Assembly: GCA_947630525.1 (NCBI GenBank) | Contig: CANRHW010000041.1 | Coordinates: 1 to 10,304, forward strand | Direction: 5' to 3' | Origin: an uncultured Clostridia bacterium | Lineage (GTDB): Bacteria > Bacillota > Clostridia > UMGS1883 | DNA: 10,304 bases | In this document: piece by piece, positions 5,602 to 10,304 of the stretch | Layout: the number at the start of each line of letters is the position of its first letter | Numbering within the stretch: the stretch's first letter is position 1 | Translations under genes and position numbers: made by a program | The notes under the pieces: model-generated | What the model was told of the DNA's origin: nothing | Seen by the model: the letters and a program-made list of their open reading frames with translations, nothing else | Database searches by the model: none

Positions 5602-8600
5602 GAGCCCGGACATCAAAAAAGTTCTTGTTATCGGCAGCGGCCCCATCATCATCGGCCAGGCGGCGGAATTTGACTACGCCGGCACCCAGGCCTGCCGCAG
5701 CCTTAAAGACGACGGCGTCGAGGTGGTGCTTATCAACTCCAACCCCGCCACCATAATGACGGATAAGGACATAGCCGACAAGGTTTATATCGAACCCCTT
5801 ACCACCGAAACCGTGGAAAAGGTCATACTTGCCGAAAAGCCCGACTCCATTCTGCCCACGCTGGGCGGTCAGACGGGCCTTAACCTGGCAATGGAGCTGG
5901 CCGAGGCCGGGTTCCTTGCCGAGCACAACGTAAAGCTGCTGGGCACCAGCAGCGAGACCATAAAAATGGCCGAGGACCGGCAGAGCTTCAAGGACGCAAT
6001 GCTCAGCATCGACCAGCCCTGCATCGCCAGCAAGGTGGTGGAGACCTACGCCGACGCCCTGGCCTTTGCAAAGGAGATAGGCTTCCCGGTGATAGTGCGG
6101 CCGGCCTACACCCTGGGCGGCACCGGCGGCGGCATTGCCGAGACCGAGGAGGAGCTGGCCCAGATAGCGCCCCACGGACTGCGGCTTTCCAGAGTGGGCC
6201 AGGTGCTCATCGAAAAGTGTATCGCCGGCTGGAAAGAAATAGAATTTGAGGTGATACGTGACGGCGCGGGCAGCTGCATAACCGTCTGCTCCATGGAAAA
6301 CCTCGACCCCGTAGGCGTACACACCGGCGACAGTATAGTAGTGGCCCCGGCCCAAACCCTGGCCGACAAGGAATATCAGATGCTTCGCACCGCGGCCATA
6401 AGGATAATCGACAAGCTTAAGGTGGAGGGCGGCTGCAACGTACAGTTCGCGCTGGAGCCCAACTCCTTTGAATACGCGGTAATCGAGGTCAATCCCCGCG
6501 TGAGCCGCTCCTCGGCCCTGGCCAGCAAGGCCACGGGCTATCCCATAGCCAAGGTGGCGGCCAAAATCGCCCTGGGCTATCGCCTGGACGAAATAAAGAA
6601 CGCCGTAACCGGAAAGACCTTTGCCTGCTTTGAGCCGGCGCTGGACTACATAGTGGCCAAGATACCCAAGTGGCCCTTTGACAAATTCGTTACCGCCGAG
6701 CGCAAGCTGGGCACTCAGATGAAGGCCACCGGCGAAGTGATGAGCATCAACACCACCTTCGAGGGTGCGCTGATGAAAGCCGTCCGCTCTTTGGAGCTCA
6801 ACATTTACAGCCTCGACCTGCCCGCTTACCGGGATATGGAGCCCGACGCACTCCGCCGGGAGCTGCGCAAGATTGACGATATGCGCCTGTTCGTTGTGGC
6901 GCAGGCTCTGAAAAAGGGCATAAGCGTTGAAGAAATAAACGATATAACAAAAATCGACAAGTGGTTCCTTGGCAAGATAGACAATATAATGAAGCTGGAG
7001 GCGGCCCTCCGCAGCGAGGAGCTGACCCCCGCCCTGTTGGAAAAGGCCAAGATATACGGCTTTTATGACAAGGTCATAGGCGAAATAACGGGCAGGACCG
7101 ACAGAGAGGTAAAGGCCCTGCGCACCCAATGGGGCATACTGCCCGCCTACAAAATGGTGGACACCTGCGCCGCGGAGTTCGAGGCGATGACCCCCTACTA
7201 CTATTCCTGCTACGGCAGCGAAACCGAGGCCGACCCCGCCGGCGGCCGCAAAAAGATACTGGTGCTGGGCAGCGGCCCCATAAGGATAGGGCAGGGCATC
7301 GAGTTCGACTACTGCTCGGTACACGCGGTATGGGCGTTGAGCAAGCTGGGTTATGAGACCATTATCGTCAACAACAACCCGGAGACCGTATCCACCGACT
7401 TTGACATATCGGACAAGCTCTATTTCGAGCCCCTAACTCCCGAGGACGTGGAAAACATAGTGGATATCGAGCAGCCCTACGGCGCCATAGTCCAGTTCGG
7501 CGGCCAGACGGCCATCAAGCTGACCAAGGCCCTTAACGACATGGGCGTGCGCATACTGGGCACCGACGCCCGGGACGTGGACAGGGCCGAGGACAGGGAG
7601 CTGTTCGACGAGGTGCTGGAGAAATGCAGGATACGCCGCCCCCAGGGCAGAACCATCTTTACCTGCGAGGAGGCTATCGCCGCCGCCAACGAGATCGGTT
7701 ATCCGGTGCTGGTGCGGCCCAGCTATGTGCTGGGCGGCCAGGGCATGGAGATTGCCTACAACGACACGGACATCACCGTGTATATGGAAATAATCAACCG
7801 CAGCGTCCAAGAACACCCCATACTTGTGGACAAGTACGTGCTGGGCAAGGAAGTCGAGGTCGACGCCGTCTGCGACGGCACCGACATACTCATTCCGGGC
7901 ATTATGGAGCATTTGGAGCGGGCCGGCATCCACAGCGGCGACAGCATCAGCGTTTACCCCGCCCAAACCCTGACCCAGGACGAAAAAGATACAATAATAC
8001 GCTTCACCAAGAGCCTCGCTACCGAGCTCCACGTGGTGGGCCTCATAAACATACAGTTCATCGTCGCGCCGGACGGGGTTTATGTAATAGAAGTAAATCC
8101 CCGCAGCAGCCGCACCGTGCCCTACATCAGCAAAGTGACCAACGTGCCCATAGTGGCCCTGGCCATACGGTGTATGCTGGGCGAACGGCTCAGGGATCTA
8201 GGCTACGGAGTTGACCTCCACCCCGAGGCCGACTATGTGGCCGTAAAGATGCCCGTGTTCAGCTTTGAAAAGCTCCACGACGTGGACACCGCCCTTGGGC
8301 CGGAGATGAAATCCACCGGCGAGGTGCTGGGCATAGCCCCCACCTTCCACGAGGCGCTGTACAAATCCTTTATCGCCAGCGGCTTTGTCATTCCCGAGCG
8401 GGGCAATATGCTCATCACCGTCCGCGACACCGACAAGGAGGAGGTGTGCCGCCTGGCAAAGGACTTTGACGACTACGGCTTCGGCATATACGCCACGGGC
8501 GGCACCTGCGAATACCTGCGCAAAAACGGCATCCACGCCCGCAGGGTCAACAAGATTGCCGAGGGTGCGCCGGATATACTTGACTTTATCAGCGCCGGCG

Positions 8601-8791
8601 GCGTCGATCTGGTGGTCAACACTCCCACCCGCGGCCGCCAGCACAACCGCGACGGCTTTAAGATACGCCGCACCAGCGTTGAGCGCAGCGTGCCCTGCAT
8701 GACCAGCCTTGACACCGCCAGGGCCCTGCTGACCGCCATAAAGCAAAAGGACGAGGGCGAGCTGGGAATAGTGGACATTTCAACCATATAA
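5594..8791 (+). CDS. carB: Carbamoyl-phosphate synthase large subunit
   Basis: 1065 residues, full length for CarB. The ATG at 5594 lies inside the end of carA (ATGCCTAA overlap), with GGAGGA about 8 nt upstream, so translation is probably coupled. The two homologous halves are visible. Residues 1-400 are the carboxyphosphate half: GSGPIIIGQAAEFDYAGTQA, the glycine-rich LGGTGGGIAE at 174-183, IEVNPRVSRSSALASK. Residues 400-550 are the oligomerisation domain. Residues 551-935 are the carbamoyl-phosphate half: GSGPIRIGQGIEFDYCSVHA, YVLGGQGMEI, IEVNPRSSRTVPYISK. Residues 936-1065 are the allosteric MGS-like domain, which keeps T968, T971 and K987, matching the positions that bind UMP in the E. 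coli enzyme; nucleotide feedback is thus plausible. CarB phosphorylates bicarbonate, adds ammonia to give carbamate, and phosphorylates that. No truncation or frameshift. ATA is a frequent isoleucine codon. Confidence 0.98.
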   Translation: MPKSPDIKKVLVIGSGPIIIGQAAEFDYAGTQACRSLKDDGVEVVLINSNPATIMTDKDIADKVYIEPLTTETVEKVILAEKPDSILPTLGGQTGLNLAMELAEAGFLAEHNVKLLGTSSETIKMAEDRQSFKDAMLSIDQPCIASKVVETYADALAFAKEIGFPVIVRPAYTLGGTGGGIAETEEELAQIAPHGLRLSRVGQVLIEKCIAGWKEIEFEVIRDGAGSCITVCSMENLDPVGVHTGDSIVVAPAQTLADKEYQMLRTAAIRIIDKLKVEGGCNVQFALEPNSFEYAVIEVNPRVSRSSALASKATGYPIAKVAAKIALGYRLDEIKNAVTGKTFACFEPALDYIVAKIPKWPFDKFVTAERKLGTQMKATGEVMSINTTFEGALMKAVRSLELNIYSLDLPAYRDMEPDALRRELRKIDDMRLFVVAQALKKGISVEEINDITKIDKWFLGKIDNIMKLEAALRSEELTPALLEKAKIYGFYDKVIGEITGRTDREVKALRTQWGILPAYKMVDTCAAEFEAMTPYYYSCYGSETEADPAGGRKKILVLGSGPIRIGQGIEFDYCSVHAVWALSKLGYETIIVNNNPETVSTDFDISDKLYFEPLTPEDVENIVDIEQPYGAIVQFGGQTAIKLTKALNDMGVRILGTDARDVDRAEDRELFDEVLEKCRIRRPQGRTIFTCEEAIAAANEIGYPVLVRPSYVLGGQGMEIAYNDTDITVYMEIINRSVQEHPILVDKYVLGKEVEVDAVCDGTDILIPGIMEHLERAGIHSGDSISVYPAQTLTQDEKDTIIRFTKSLATELHVVGLINIQFIVAPDGVYVIEVNPRSSRTVPYISKVTNVPIVALAIRCMLGERLRDLGYGVDLHPEADYVAVKMPVFSFEKLHDVDTALGPEMKSTGEVLGIAPTFHEALYKSFIASGFVIPERGNMLITVRDTDKEEVCRLAKDFDDYGFGIYATGGTCEYLRKNGIHARRVNKIAEGAPDILDFISAGGVDLVVNTPTRGRQHNRDGFKIRRTSVERSVPCMTSLDTARALLTAIKQKDEGELGIVDISTI

Positions 8792-8805
8792 TATAGCACA
8801 GTAGC

Positions 8806-8833
8806 AAAAAGTTCGGTTCTGCCGGACTTTTTT
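8806..8833 (+). terminator. Intrinsic terminator after carB, just upstream of the SLH-GH5 gene
   Basis: AAAAAGTTCGG (8806-8816) pairs with CCGGACTTTTT (8822-8832), one G-U pair, loop TTCTG, ending in six T (8828-8833). It begins 15 nt after the carB stop and ends 23 nt before the next ATG. It could fully end carAB transcription or act as a leaky or controlled terminator for the gene behind it. Confidence 0.75.
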
Positions 8834-8856
8834 GCGGATAGGCAATAGGTGACGTT

Positions 8857-10304
8857 ATGAAAAAACGCGTTATATCCGCCGTTTGTCTGGCGGCAATAAT
8901 ATGCTTGGTTTCTCTGAGCCGTGGGGCGGCTTTTTCCGACGTGAGCGAGGGGGACTGGTACGGCGGCGTGGTGGCGGTTATGGCCGGGGCCGGATTCGTC
9001 AACGGCTATCCTGACGGTAGCTTCCGCCCCGACGACCCAATAAGCGGGGCCGAACTGGTCAGCATCGCCGCCCGTATGCGGGGCCTCGAACCCAAGGCCC
9101 CGCAGAGCGGCCACTGGGCCGCCGGACTTATGGCGGCGGCCCTTGACGCGGGCTGGTACGACTGGGACGAGCTGCCGCCAACCGCGCGGAATTACGACGA
9201 CCCGATACCGCGCCAATTGGCGGTAAAAATCGTGATAAACGCCTTTGCCCCCGGGGCCAGGGGCGATTACAATACCGAGTCTGCGAAAATAGCCGACTTT
9301 ACCCAGCTTGACGGGCGGTATTACGAGCCCGTGCTGGCGGCTTACGCCCTTGGCATAGCCGGCGGCGACGAGCTCGGCCGCTTTAATCCGAGGGCCGGAC
9401 TTACAAGGGCCGAGGCCTGCGCCCTGCTCAGCCGGGCCGACGGGAAGGCCCCTCCGCCGGAAAAGCCGGCCGCCGGCGAGCCGGAGCCCGCCGCCCCCGT
9501 TTCGGGAGGGGTCAGTGAAAACGGCCGTTTAAGCGTGGACGGCGCCCGCCTGGTTAACGAAAGGGGCGAGCCCGTAGTTCTGCGTGGCATGAGCACCCAC
9601 GGCATACAGTGGTTCCCCCAATTCCTGAGCGCAAACGTTATCAAATCCACCGCCGAACGGGGCGCAAATCTCCTGCGGCTGGCCATGTATACCGCCGAGG
9701 GCGGGTATCTCAGCGACAACTCCCTAAAGGAGACCCTTTTTGCCGCCGCGGACAGAGCCATAGCCTTGGATATGTACGTCATCCTTGACTGGCACATACT
9801 TTCCGACGGCGACCCCATGGCCCATCTGGCCGAGGCAAAGGCCTTTTTCGCCGAAGCGGCCGAAAGGTATAAGGACAGCCCCGCCGTCCTCTATGAAATA
9901 TGCAACGAGCCCAACGGAGCCGTTACCTGGGGCGAAAACGTCAGGCCCTACGCGCTGGAGGTGGCCGGAGTGATACGGGCCGCGGCGCCCAATTCCGTAA
10001 TACTTGTGGGCAGCCCCACCTGGAGCCAGGATCTCCACAAGGTAACGGAGGCCCCGCTTGAACTGGAAAACGTCATGTACACCTGTCACTTTTACGCGGG
10101 GACGCACACCGGCTGGCTGCGGGACAGGATAGACGCGGCGCTGGCCGCGGGGCTGCCGGTATTTGTCAGCGAATGGGGTACGAGCGCCGCCGACGGAAGC
10201 GGCGGGGTCTTTGAGGCTGAAACGAAAATATGGCTTGACTTTATGGCCGAACGGGGCCTGAGCTGGGCCAACTGGTCGCTCTGCGACAAGGCCGAAACTT
10301 CGGC
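8857..10304 (+). CDS. SLH-domain cell-surface GH5 endoglucanase (C-terminus cut by window edge)
   Basis: The frame is open from the ATG at 8857 to the right edge: 482 codons, no stop. A modest ribosome binding site, AGGTGA (8847-8852), precedes the start. Residues 1-25 are a signal peptide. Residues about 26-75, 86-130 and 147-195 are three SLH modules. The first (FSDV, GYPDGSFRPDDPI) and third (FNPRAGLTRAE) are recognisable; the second is degenerate, with PRQL in place of TRAE. Residues 197-217 are a Pro/Ala/Glu linker. From 220 the protein is glycoside hydrolase family 5, subfamily 2-like: VLRGMSTHGIQWFP, NLLRLAMYT, ILDWHILSDGDP, then acid/base E351 in ICNEPNG, CHFYAGTH, nucleophile E439 in VSEWGTS, and WANWSLCDKAETS near the edge. 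Such enzymes cut internal beta-1,4 bonds of cellulose or related glucans; SLH modules hold proteins to wall polymers. Only the last part of the GH5 domain and any binding module are missing. A cellulolytic or plant-fibre lifestyle is inferred. Confidence 0.93.
   Translation, partial: MKKRVISAVCLAAIICLVSLSRGAAFSDVSEGDWYGGVVAVMAGAGFVNGYPDGSFRPDDPISGAELVSIAARMRGLEPKAPQSGHWAAGLMAAALDAGWYDWDELPPTARNYDDPIPRQLAVKIVINAFAPGARGDYNTESAKIADFTQLDGRYYEPVLAAYALGIAGGDELGRFNPRAGLTRAEACALLSRADGKAPPPEKPAAGEPEPAAPVSGGVSENGRLSVDGARLVNERGEPVVLRGMSTHGIQWFPQFLSANVIKSTAERGANLLRLAMYTAEGGYLSDNSLKETLFAAADRAIALDMYVILDWHILSDGDPMAHLAEAKAFFAEAAERYKDSPAVLYEICNEPNGAVTWGENVRPYALEVAGVIRAAAPNSVILVGSPTWSQDLHKVTEAPLELENVMYTCHFYAGTHTGWLRDRIDAALAAGLPVFVSEWGTSAADGSGGVFEAETKIWLDFMAERGLSWANWSLCDKAETS

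Noticed and set aside
5573..7324. 583-codon open frame on the minus strand
   Set aside because: It lies wholly antisense to carA/carB, has no ribosome binding site or recognisable domain, and arises because GC-rich codons rarely make stops in the opposite frame.

Overview
The window looks like a chromosomal segment of a Gram-positive Clostridia-type Firmicute (inference). The protein-coding DNA is GC-rich, while the intergenic DNA is AT-rich and carries near-consensus sigma-A promoters and AGGA-type ribosome binding sites. Four of the six main genes are envelope or surface genes of kinds common in gut and rumen Clostridia: a BspA-like repeat protein, a copper-amine-oxidase-like domain protein, a membrane-anchored G5-M23 peptidase and an S-layer-homology (SLH) GH5 glucanase. 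Isoleucine is very often encoded by ATA despite the GC-rich coding sequence, a distinctive habit of this genome.

Layout. (1) Positions 890 to 1, minus strand: a secreted protein with a signal peptide, an Ig-like domain and the start of a BspA-type leucine-rich region, cut by the left edge. (2) Positions 891-1222: a divergent promoter region with two back-to-back sigma-A promoters. The rightward promoter gives a roughly 205-nt leader containing a strong GC-rich hairpin and a possible 23-codon upstream ORF. (3) Positions 1223-2725, plus: a secreted protein with two diverged copies of an unrecognised domain of about 148 residues and a C-terminal copper-amine-oxidase-N-like domain. (4) A bidirectional terminator separates it from a convergent gene, 4122-2806, minus: a type II membrane protein with G5 and M23 (LytM) peptidase domains. 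(5) Positions 4123-4524: an AT-rich divergent region with a promoter for each flanking gene. (6) Positions 4525-8791, plus: carA-carB, overlapping by 8 bp, the two subunits of carbamoyl-phosphate synthase, driven by a perfect-consensus extended -10 promoter and closed by a terminator. (7) Positions 8857 to the right edge, plus: an SLH-anchored GH5 (subfamily 2-like) endoglucanase, starting only 23 nt after the terminator and cut by the window edge.

How the genes fit together. carAB is a self-contained housekeeping operon supplying carbamoyl phosphate for pyrimidine and arginine synthesis; no other pyr or arg gene is visible. The flanking genes have in common that their products act at or outside the cell surface: wall remodelling, plant-polysaccharide hydrolysis at the wall, and adhesion or unknown surface roles. 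There is no CRISPR array, transposase, phage gene, tRNA or rRNA that I can recognise. The least explained parts are the tandem-domain secreted protein with its structured leader, and the terminator placed immediately before the cellulase gene.
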